Assembly: GCA_044337705.1 (NCBI GenBank)
Contig: JBIINB010000094.1
Span: forward strand, 1-17,910
From: JBEISR01 sp044337705
Lineage (GTDB): Bacteria; Planctomycetota; Planctomycetia; Pirellulales; Pirellulaceae
Reading direction: 5' to 3'
DNA length: 17,910 nucleotides
Both the position numbers and the translations under genes were made by a program. Below are positions 1-7,037 of the stretch, piece by piece. The notes under the pieces are model-generated. The model worked only from the letters and a program-made list of their open reading frames with translations, was not told where the DNA came from and did not search any database. Each line of letters starts with the position of its first letter. Within the stretch, counting starts at the first letter, position 1.

Positions 1-87
1 TCTCTGCTCCGTCTGATCACAGCCGTGCTGACCGAATACTCCGACGAATGGGAGACCGGACGGAAATACTTGACCATCACCCCGTGA
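1..87 (+). CDS. IS256/Mutator-type transposase, C-terminal fragment (cut by window edge)
   Basis: The reading frame is open from the first base and ends at TGA 85-87, giving 28 residues that include LITAVLTEYSDEWETGRKYL. The pattern of a hydrophobic helix, an acidic E-x-x-D/E-x-W turn, then G-(R/K)-(R/K)-Y-(L/M) just before the stop resembles the extreme C-terminus of IS256/Mutator-family DDE transposases. The catalytic part would lie upstream of the window. Right after the stop is sequence that could be the element's end, and beyond it a methyltransferase gene that stops abruptly, which fits an insertion. The family call rests on this short tail only, and other transposase families cannot be fully excluded. 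Confidence 0.6.
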   Translation, partial: SLLRLITAVLTEYSDEWETGRKYLTITP

Positions 88-91
88 AACC

Positions 92-119
92 AATCCCGAA
101 TTTACAGAAAAGAAGTTGC
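92..119. mobile_element. Probable terminal inverted-repeat region of the IS256-like element
   Basis: Between the transposase stop (87) and the point where methyltransferase coding sense is lost (about 119-125) lies an AT-rich segment. Read on the minus strand it begins GCAACTTCTTTTCTGTAAAT and continues into TTCGGGATT. IS256-family ends are typically 20-30 bp inverted repeats just outside the transposase gene, and a TGTAAATTCGGG-type core is familiar from such elements. The other end of the element is outside the window, so the repeat and the 8-9 bp target duplication cannot be confirmed. The boundary is an estimate. Confidence 0.4.
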
Positions 120-440
120 TTTACCTATCAGCACGTCTGGTTTCTCGGCTACTGAAATAGTTCTTGCATCACCATGGATCGGAATGATGACATCTTCAAA
201 TCCGTTATCTTTGGCGTTCAATCGTAATTGTTCAACTTGGTAGCGGTCCGCTTCGATGGCGAATACCTTGGCAGCTCCTGCTTGGGCGGCGAAGAGGGAC
301 AGGATGCCGCTGCCACTACCGAGTTCAAGTACGACGTCACCGCGTTTGACCCTGGAGCGGATTGCATCTCGGAAGGATTCCGTACGCGGTCGGTCTCTAA
401 GGCAAAGTGATGGTACTTCTGTCTTCGCGAAAAGATCCAT
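102..440 (-). pseudogene. Class I SAM-dependent methyltransferase (PRMT-like), truncated by the IS element
   Basis: Starts at ATG 438-440 with a good Shine-Dalgarno (AAGGAG on the minus strand, + positions 449-454). Motif I is intact at residues 39-45 (LELGSGSG), followed by a nucleotide-fold helix and the acidic post-I segment FAIEAD (residues 61-66) that would bind the SAM ribose. GDAR and then PDVLIG follow, where the family normally continues D-V-L-I-(S/G)-E. Coding sense is lost exactly there: the last residues KATSFL come from the neighbouring element. Relatives of this type are usually well over 250 residues, so the substrate-binding half is missing and the fragment is unlikely to methylate anything. 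The displaced 3' half may lie on the far side of the element, upstream of this window. The GSGSGILSLFAAQAGAAKVFAIE-like stretch resembles arginine methyltransferases and other protein methyltransferases; the substrate is unknown. Confidence 0.75.
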
Positions 441-862
441 TTCGTGCGCTCCTTCTGCTCAATTCGGAGTGGTGTTCTTTGATTCCGTCCTTCGGTATCT
501 CTTGGGAAGGTCTGAAAATGCACGTTCTGTGGCATCGCTTTAGATGAAATCACCAGCAGCATGCGGTCTTTCTCAGCGAAAACAGAAGAGTGAGTGATTT
601 TTTATTCCGTGTTGTTCCCGGCACGGCTCAAGCCTTACTTGGGAATGGATCTGCTGCCGTCTACAAGCGGCCCCCGGCTGGAGGTGCGGGGATAGATTGC
701 AGTTCGATCTCCCTGTGGATTCAGGACGCCGGAACAGAGCGTCCGGCTGCCGACACTTTTTCGCGCCGAAGCGTTTTGCACGCGGCCCCTCGACGGCGTA
801 TATTGCGATATAGCAATTCGTTGATGTTGATAGTGATCGCCGCCTAGTTGTAGGGGACTCGG
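441..862. other. Intergenic region between divergent genes
   Basis: Holds the ribosome binding site of the minus-strand methyltransferase remnant (449-454) and the predicted promoter of kinase 1 (776-804). An 85-codon open frame at 590-847 has no recognisable protein character (Arg/Pro/Ser-rich, no motif) and runs into the predicted promoter, so it is not called. No tRNA, repeat or convincing terminator was seen. Confidence 0.5.
776..804 (+). promoter_or_regulatory. Predicted sigma70-type promoter of the kinase-CHAT operon
   Basis: TTGCAC (776-781) and TATATT (799-804) are separated by exactly 17 bases. Transcription would start near 811, leaving a leader of about 50 bases before ATG 863. 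AGGGGA at 852-857 is a plausible ribosome binding site, 5 bases from the start codon. This is a consensus match only. Confidence 0.45.
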
Positions 863-3133
863 ATGGATGGGCTGGAGCCTATGGTGGGGCAGCTAGAGTC
901 GGGGGTGGCCAGCCTTCAGGAGTGCCTCGCCAGCCATCCCCATCTCTCCCACTCCCAGCAGATGACGCTTGCTTTCGCAGAGCAGAGAGGCCGGGCGGTT
1001 TTGGGCCTTCCTGCTGATCCGAGTCGTTACCGGAGGCTTATAACGTGGCTGGTCGCTGAGCCGGATCGCGAGAGGGACTTGGTACTCGCCGAGTTCCGTT
1101 TGCGGCTGGGATCGATGCCACTACCTGCCTTGCTGACACAATTTCAATCAAGCCTCATGGGGAATGACGGGGCAGTGTTTCGTGAACTGGAGGAAATTGG
1201 TCTGCAATGGAATCTAAATCCCCTGGATGACGACGCTTTTGATCAGTTTTGCGATCAATTCGAGGATCGGCTGTCGACCGGCAACTGTGGCTCGATCGAG
1301 TCACAGTTGGCCAGAGTTCCCAAGGCCTCCAGAGAAAAAACCTTAAGGGAACTGCTTCGGATCGAGGCATACCATATTGGTCTGCAGGGTAAGGAGATCC
1401 CTTGGGACGATTATCGAGTCCTTTTTCCCGGTGATCGGATGACGATCGATGAAGTCTTTCGAAGCGATTGCGGCGATCGAACCCCAAGGACTTCGACTCA
1501 CGCTTCCATGGGAGATGGAATGCCGGAATCTTCTTCCCCTGAGGGTGCACCTGGCTATCGAGTAGGGCAGTCGGTCGCTGGTTTCAAGCTCTTGAAAGAA
1601 ATCGGTCGTGGTGGTTTCGGCCAGGTCTTTGCAGGTGAAGATTCAACTCTGCGGCGGAAAGTTGCCGTCAAAATCCTCCGGAGCCAGGTAGTTGCGAGCC
1701 CTGAGGTTCGGGATCTCTTTTTGAAGGAATCGCAGTCGCTGGCAGCCGTGTCCAATGACCATGTCGTCCCGATCTATCAGGCGGGGATGGATGGCGACAA
1801 CCTGTTTCTGGTGATGCCTCTACTTGTCGGTGAAACCCTGCAATCGAAGCTGGATCGGGAAGGGATTGTGCCTTTGGCTGAATTCTTGCGCATTGCAAAG
1901 GAAGCAGCGACAGGGCTCCAGGCAATTCACGCCAAGGGGCTGGTGCACCGCGATCTGAAGCCGGCCAATCTATGGATGGAAATGGGATCCGGCCGCGTCA
2001 AGATTCTCGATCTGGGTTTGGCGCAGTCGGTCATGGAGCACCATGAGGGAATCTGTGCCGGAACCGGAGGCTACATGTCGCCCGAACAGGTCTGCGGCGA
2101 GGCGATCGATTTCCGCTCGGATCTCTTCAGCTTGGGAGCGATACTCTACGAATGCCTGACCGCAAACCGAGCGTTTCCGGGAAAGAGATCCAAAGAAAGA
2201 ATCGACGCGGTCCTCCACGCAGTACCGGTGCCGATCCAGCAAGCCAACCCGGCTGTGCCATTGGAAATCTGCAGCCTGATCGACAGCTTGCTCCAGAAGG
2301 ATCGCCAAAAGCGGCCCGATTCCGTAGATGCGGTGCTGGAGTCATTGCTGAGGATTTCGCGTATCACCGAACCTGCTTTGGAACCTTCGACGACACCACC
2401 CAGTCATCGCAGGCTAACACCCCCGATCGTTGCCGCTTTTCTTGCCCTGGTTCCTATGCTCGGACTATGGAGCTGGAGTTCTTTTAAGTCAGGGGGCGGA
2501 GCGCGTTACGACATCTTTCAAGCCAATGCCGAGGTGGAGTCGGCTCCTATTCGGATCGAATCGATGGAAGTGACGCCTCTAGAAATCCTGCCGGGCGGAA
2601 AAGCGAGGGTCCTCGACTCTTTGAGCAAGGGTCGCACTTCCCCGGTGACCACGCAGCATGCCATCGAAGTGGCCGCCAAGTTGTCCCGGCCAGCCTATGG
2701 ATACATTCTCCTCTATCGATCGGATGGAGAGCAGGTCTTGCTCTATCCGTCTCGGAAGGATGACGAGCCTGGGAGCAGTCTCGAATTTCGGTATCCACCT
2801 GCGGGTAAGGATGTCGCCTATCAATTGAGCGATGGGGCTGGGGTTTGGCTGGCGGCAGTGATCGCATCGGATCAGCCGCTGCCAAGTTTTCAGGAGTGGC
2901 AGACGAACCATCCTGCGGCACCATGGACGGCGCAGCCCGATCCGGAACTGCTATCGGGAGTTGTTATCGACGATGGAATCCAGTGGATTGCACCTGGGCA
3001 AGGGGGTACCAGCCGTGGCGGCCGCGGTGAAATCCTAGTGACCCGCGTTCCTATCAAACGGCTGGTCGATTACTGGAAGCAGGAAGCCAAGGCGACGGTG
3101 AAAGTGGTCGCGTTTCCCGTGGTAGAGCAGTGA
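863..3133 (+). CDS. Transmembrane Ser/Thr protein kinase with exported DUF4384-like domain (kinase 1)
   Basis: 756 residues. Residues 1 to about 200 form a helical N-terminal extension ending in a motif common in planctomycete kinases (DQFEDRLS... LRELLRIEAYH... YRVLFPG). The Hanks-type kinase domain spans about 241-500: glycine loop GRGGFGQVF, VAVK with Lys270, HRDLKPAN with catalytic Asp364, DLG (Asp383) in place of DFG, and GTGGYMSPEQ in the activation and P+1 region. A single hydrophobic segment (about 520-541) follows. The remaining 210 residues would be extracytoplasmic and contain a DUF4384-like stretch (YGYILLYRSDGEQVLLYPS, then an FRYPPAG and VWLAAV pattern). The catalytic residues are present, so it should be active. 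It would phosphorylate Ser/Thr on cytoplasmic targets in response to a signal on the far side of the membrane. The stop overlaps, or lies 41 bases from, the next start, so this gene and the CHAT gene are probably co-translated. ATG 863 is chosen for the nearby AGGGGA; ATG 881 is possible. Confidence 0.9.
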   Translation: MDGLEPMVGQLESGVASLQECLASHPHLSHSQQMTLAFAEQRGRAVLGLPADPSRYRRLITWLVAEPDRERDLVLAEFRLRLGSMPLPALLTQFQSSLMGNDGAVFRELEEIGLQWNLNPLDDDAFDQFCDQFEDRLSTGNCGSIESQLARVPKASREKTLRELLRIEAYHIGLQGKEIPWDDYRVLFPGDRMTIDEVFRSDCGDRTPRTSTHASMGDGMPESSSPEGAPGYRVGQSVAGFKLLKEIGRGGFGQVFAGEDSTLRRKVAVKILRSQVVASPEVRDLFLKESQSLAAVSNDHVVPIYQAGMDGDNLFLVMPLLVGETLQSKLDREGIVPLAEFLRIAKEAATGLQAIHAKGLVHRDLKPANLWMEMGSGRVKILDLGLAQSVMEHHEGICAGTGGYMSPEQVCGEAIDFRSDLFSLGAILYECLTANRAFPGKRSKERIDAVLHAVPVPIQQANPAVPLEICSLIDSLLQKDRQKRPDSVDAVLESLLRISRITEPALEPSTTPPSHRRLTPPIVAAFLALVPMLGLWSWSSFKSGGGARYDIFQANAEVESAPIRIESMEVTPLEILPGGKARVLDSLSKGRTSPVTTQHAIEVAAKLSRPAYGYILLYRSDGEQVLLYPSRKDDEPGSSLEFRYPPAGKDVAYQLSDGAGVWLAAVIASDQPLPSFQEWQTNHPAAPWTAQPDPELLSGVVIDDGIQWIAPGQGGTSRGGRGEILVTRVPIKRLVDYWKQEAKATVKVVAFPVVEQ

Positions 3134-3174
3134 CGGATCGAGAAAGCAATCGAACTCTCGAAGAAGTGGAAGAT

Positions 3175-6100
3175 ATGGCAATTCGATCGATTACCGTTTG
3201 GCTTTTGCTGATCTCCATCGCGTTTGCGAATGCACAGAATCCACCGCTTTCTCAGGAAGAGCTTGCGCGCAAACCACCGTGTGAGCGGCTTTTGGAGGGA
3301 GCCGATGCGGAGAGAGTCGCAGATCTCACACAGAGATCCGAAGCCGCCATTGCAGAGGTGAAGGTGGAAGAGGCGATTCGGTTGCAGGACGAACTTGTGA
3401 GCCTGCGGAACGCGCTTCAGGGCGAAGATCATTGGGAAGCGGTCCGGGAGCGAATCGTCCAGAATACACTTCGCACCCTGGACTCCGCATCGTGGCGCGA
3501 TTGGGTATCGGCGGTCGATGTAGAACGCGAGGGACAGGAACTTGCAAAACAAGGAGCCTTCGCCGAAGCCGAGTCTCTTTTTCAAAAGGCACTCGATATT
3601 CGCATCAGGGTTCTTGGCGAGAATCATCCTGATACGGCAACTGGTTACAACAATGTCGCATTCGCCCTGAACGGTCAGAGTCGTAGCCGAGAAGCACTGC
3701 CTCTATACGAAAAAGCTCTTGCAATCTACCAAAGTACGCTAGGGGATGATCACCCCGAGACAGCGGATTGCTACAACAACCTGGCTCACAATCTGGTGGC
3801 GATGGGCAGGTTGCAGGAAGCACAGGCACGCTATGAGAAAGCGATGGATTCCTATCTGCGTGCTCTCGGGGAAAACAATCTCTCCATCACGTACATCTAT
3901 AACAATCTCGCGTATTTGCTGGATACCCTGGGAAACAGTGCCGAAGCCTCCTCACTACTGCGCAAGGCACTTGAAATCCGCCTCCATATCTTGGGGGAAT
4001 CGGATCCGAATACGGCAGTCAGCTTGCGAAATCTCGCTGCCAGCCTATCCATGCAGGGACGGCTTGCTGAGGCCCAACCTTTGGAACAGAAGGCCTTGGA
4101 TATCTGCAGGCTAATCCATGGCGAGGTTCATCCAGACACAGCGATCGGATACACCAGCTTGGCGGACACACTGGGTGTGCAGGGGAGGCTCGTTGAATCG
4201 GAACCTCTCCATCGCAAAGCTCTGGAAATCCGCATGCAGTTATACGGGGAGCAGCATGCAGATACCTCCGAAAGCTTCAATAATCTCGCTGCCAATTTAG
4301 CAAAGCAGGGGAGATTTGAAGAGGCGTTACCGCTCCACGAAAAGGCGATCGACATAGGTGTCAAAGTCATGGGGGAGGGGCATCCCATGCTCGCGATTTA
4401 TTACAACAACATGGGATCCTGCCTTGGGAATATGGGAAGGGATGCCGAATCGCAGTTGCAGTACGAGAAGTCACTGGAGACATTCGAGCGTAATGTTGGG
4501 CAGAACCATCCAAAGTACGCTCAGACGCTCAATAATCTCGCGATCCTCCTGAATCAGCGAGGGGAATCGGTTGAAGCCGAATCGCTTTTGCGTAGGGCGC
4601 TCGACATCCACCTTCAATCGTATGGAGAGGGGCATCACGCGACAGCTTCCAGCTACTTCAATTTAGCGATGCAGCTCCAGGGGCAAGGGAAGACCGCTGA
4701 GGCAGCCGATGTAGCGAAGCGAGCAGTGTTCAGCTTCGAGGCGAGTCGTTTGAATCGCGCCACGGGGATCGAACGGGCGCCTGGGGATCAATTCAACCCG
4801 AGATTATTGCTGTCGGTGATCGACCATGAGGCGGCTCCGATGGAAGCCTGGAGGCAAGTTGAGTGGAGCCTTGCCCGAGGGCTACTCGATCAACAGGCTT
4901 CGCCGACGCCTTCCTTGACCGAGCAAGAATTGGAAGTTGTTGCCGAGTGGAATGACCAATTAGAGAAATTGCAGCCGCAGATCCAAAGGCTAGTGATCCT
5001 TCGACAGCGATCGGCCGAGGAGGAGGCTGAACTCAAAGAGCTAGCTGGTAAACGTAGGGAACTTGGTCTGCGTCTTTCGGAGCTCGCTGTATTGGCCAGC
5101 GGACGCCAAGTGGCTACAAGCAAGGAAATTCAATCGTCAATTGAACCAGAAGCAGGCATTCTGCTGTGGGTTGACATCGAGTCCGGGAAAGCAAATGTTC
5201 AGGAACACTTTGCCTGTGTGGTACGCCATGAGGGCGACCCGTTCTGGATTCGCTTGCCAGGTAGTGGTGATCAGGGAGCGTGGAATCAACGCGATGCCGG
5301 GCTCCCAGTGGAACTGGTTAAGGCATTGTCGTCCAAGGGGCCACCCGGCAGTCGGACGGGCGTGATTGAGCAGCTTCGAAGGCAACGGATTGAACCGGTT
5401 CTCGATTACTTGAAGCAGCATGGGATCACGAAACTTTATGTGGTGGGTGTCCATGAGATGGCGGGTGTGCCTGTGGAAGCACTGGCCCCCGAGTTTGCGA
5501 TCAGTTACATCCCTTCCGGTACTTTCTTGGCGCGGTTGCCTGAGAAGTCACGCTACGAAAGTCAATTTTTTGCAGTGGGCGATCCCATTTATGAGCGGAA
5601 TATTGGCAAGCAGATCGAGCTGACCGCTTTGCCGGAACATGGATTGCTGGTTCAGAGCACCGCTGAAAATGGTGCTGCTTCGCAGGTAGGGATCCGCGCG
5701 GGGGATGTCCTTCTGCAGTACGGAGATGTCCAACTCGAATCGCTGGACCAAATGAAGCCGGCTGTGCAGCAGGCAGCCAATGCGGGCATGAAGATGGCTT
5801 CGGTGAAGTTTTGGCGCGTCGATGAAGAGAATAGATCCAGCGAGCAGATCGTTTCATTGCCTGTGGGTCCGCTAGGGGTGCTTTTGGCACTGGATCCGGC
5901 CCCTGTTGCCATTCCAAAGCTTCGAGAAATCGATGCCCTGCTCGCGAATGTTCGAGGGGGCGATACCTGGAAAAATCTGCCGGGCACTCGATATGAAGTT
6001 GGTCGGATCAGCCAGCTCTTCGCAGAATCGAAGGTTTTACTGGAGGACAAGGCGAATGAACGAGCCATCGAAGAGATGAGGATCTCCGGCGAGTTGGCGA

Positions 6101-6705
6101 AGTACCGCTATCTGCATTTTGCGACTCACGGTAAGGGGGACAATGCCTCGGCATTCGAAAGCAAGTTGGTTCTATCGCAGGACGGAGAGAAGGACGAGTT
6201 CGCCAAGCCGGGGGAGCCATGGATGAACAACGAGATATCGGCCCGAGAAGTGCTTGATTATTGGAAGATCAACGCCGATCTGGTGACACTGTCTTCGTGC
6301 GAAAGTGGGCTCGGTGGGCAAGGATCGGGTGATGGCTTGCTGGGGTTCTCTCAGGCATTTCTCTTGAGTGGAGCGAGGACGGTTTGCCTGAGTCTTTGGA
6401 GTGTCGACGATACGGCGACGGCCCTGCTGATGAATCGTTTCTATGAGAATCTTCTCGGCAAGCGTTCCGAGCTAAGAGCACCGATGGCGAAGATCGATGC
6501 ACTGCGGGAGGCCAAGGAGTGGCTAAGGACCCTGAGCGGTCAGGAGGCGATGAAAGCAACCGAATCGCTAACCGGTGGCGTCGCGCGAGGTGACCGCGGC
6601 GAGATCGTGATTCAAGAGCGTTTTAAGGCCGATGCGCCTGATACCAAACCTTTCGCCGATCCCCATTACTGGTCTGCGTTTATTCTGATCGGCGACCCAG
6701 AGTGA
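3175..6705 (+). CDS. Secreted TPR-CHAT protease with a PDZ domain inserted in the CHAT fold
   Basis: About 1176 residues. ATG 3175 is preferred because it opens directly on a signal peptide (MAIRSITVWLLLISIAFANA). GTG 3130, which overlaps the kinase stop as GTGA, would add 15 mostly acidic residues and is the alternative. Nine complete 42-residue kinesin-light-chain-type TPRs and a partial tenth span about 122-521, with consensus A..L..KALDI....LGE.HPDTA..YNNLA..L. A coiled coil follows (about 593-645), then a CHAT domain (about 661-1176). Catalytic residues are visible: His985 in YLHFATHG and Cys1042 in VTLSSCESGLGG, followed by GDGLLGFSQAFLLSGA. A PDZ-like segment (about 820-885; QVGIRAGDVLLQYGDVQLES) interrupts the CHAT domain between AVGDP and LPGTRYEV. 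CHAT enzymes are caspase-like cysteine proteases (separase/HetF class). The TPRs probably bind a partner. The secreted location places it with the exported domain of kinase 1. The substrate is unknown. Confidence 0.9.
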   Translation: MAIRSITVWLLLISIAFANAQNPPLSQEELARKPPCERLLEGADAERVADLTQRSEAAIAEVKVEEAIRLQDELVSLRNALQGEDHWEAVRERIVQNTLRTLDSASWRDWVSAVDVEREGQELAKQGAFAEAESLFQKALDIRIRVLGENHPDTATGYNNVAFALNGQSRSREALPLYEKALAIYQSTLGDDHPETADCYNNLAHNLVAMGRLQEAQARYEKAMDSYLRALGENNLSITYIYNNLAYLLDTLGNSAEASSLLRKALEIRLHILGESDPNTAVSLRNLAASLSMQGRLAEAQPLEQKALDICRLIHGEVHPDTAIGYTSLADTLGVQGRLVESEPLHRKALEIRMQLYGEQHADTSESFNNLAANLAKQGRFEEALPLHEKAIDIGVKVMGEGHPMLAIYYNNMGSCLGNMGRDAESQLQYEKSLETFERNVGQNHPKYAQTLNNLAILLNQRGESVEAESLLRRALDIHLQSYGEGHHATASSYFNLAMQLQGQGKTAEAADVAKRAVFSFEASRLNRATGIERAPGDQFNPRLLLSVIDHEAAPMEAWRQVEWSLARGLLDQQASPTPSLTEQELEVVAEWNDQLEKLQPQIQRLVILRQRSAEEEAELKELAGKRRELGLRLSELAVLASGRQVATSKEIQSSIEPEAGILLWVDIESGKANVQEHFACVVRHEGDPFWIRLPGSGDQGAWNQRDAGLPVELVKALSSKGPPGSRTGVIEQLRRQRIEPVLDYLKQHGITKLYVVGVHEMAGVPVEALAPEFAISYIPSGTFLARLPEKSRYESQFFAVGDPIYERNIGKQIELTALPEHGLLVQSTAENGAASQVGIRAGDVLLQYGDVQLESLDQMKPAVQQAANAGMKMASVKFWRVDEENRSSEQIVSLPVGPLGVLLALDPAPVAIPKLREIDALLANVRGGDTWKNLPGTRYEVGRISQLFAESKVLLEDKANERAIEEMRISGELAKYRYLHFATHGKGDNASAFESKLVLSQDGEKDEFAKPGEPWMNNEISAREVLDYWKINADLVTLSSCESGLGGQGSGDGLLGFSQAFLLSGARTVCLSLWSVDDTATALLMNRFYENLLGKRSELRAPMAKIDALREAKEWLRTLSGQEAMKATESLTGGVARGDRGEIVIQERFKADAPDTKPFADPHYWSAFILIGDPE

Positions 6706-6877
6706 TTCAGCTAGGCCGACTGAGTCCAGGAAGCAAGGATCGGATGGTGAACTCACTTCCGAAAGGCAGTAATTACCGGTACCAATCCACTGGCGCGGCA
6801 GGAGAAACCTCGTAGCGAGCAGCGGTGATTCGCGGTGGGTGCCATCACGCACCAGCACCTTTCATCATTCTGTACTT

Positions 6878-6920
6878 TCTTACGCTGCGGGTTGGAGTTT
6901 TGCACGTTTTTGGATGGGTG
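6878..6920 (+). repeat. Degenerate copy of the TTACGCTGCGGGTT repeat
   Basis: CTTACGCTGCGGGTT followed by GGAGTTTTGCACGTTTTTGG aligns base by base with the element at 13937-13975 (CTTACGCTGCGGGTT, then AGGATTTTGGAGGTTTACGG). The left arm of the palindrome seen at 13914 is missing or unrecognisable here. Finding an intergenic repeat here supports placing the kinase 2 start downstream. Confidence 0.5.
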
Positions 6921-6951
6921 CAACAAGATCAAAGTAACCGAGCCACTCAAC

Positions 6952-6981
6952 TTGAAGGGGCTCATCTGGAGGGGGTAGAAT
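6952..6981 (+). promoter_or_regulatory. Predicted sigma70-type promoter of kinase 2
   Basis: TTGAAG (6952-6957) and TAGAAT (6976-6981) are separated by 18 bases, predicting a start near 6988 and a leader of about 50 bases before GTG 7038. This is a consensus match only. Confidence 0.4.
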
Positions 6982-7037
6982 ACCGCTCGCGTTTGGCAAA
7001 CTTCAGCATCAAGCGTCGCGAAGGTGGGGGAGCGATC

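Larger units (their letters stand above)
6706..7037. other. Intergenic region upstream of kinase 2
   Basis: An open frame continues from kinase 2 back to 6825 but does not look coding. It contains a relic of the TAACCCG-type repeat (about 6878-6920) and the predicted kinase 2 promoter (6952-6981). No stem followed by a T-tract was seen after the CHAT stop codon, so read-through from the upstream operon cannot be excluded. Confidence 0.5.

Noticed and set aside
590..847. Open frame of 85 codons ahead of kinase 1
   Set aside because: No ribosome binding site, no protein-like composition, and it covers the predicted -35/-10 of kinase 1.
6825..7037. N-terminal extension of kinase 2 from an upstream GTG
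   Set aside because: It would translate through a repeat relic and a predicted promoter; homology to kinase 1 and a good ribosome binding site both point to GTG 7038.
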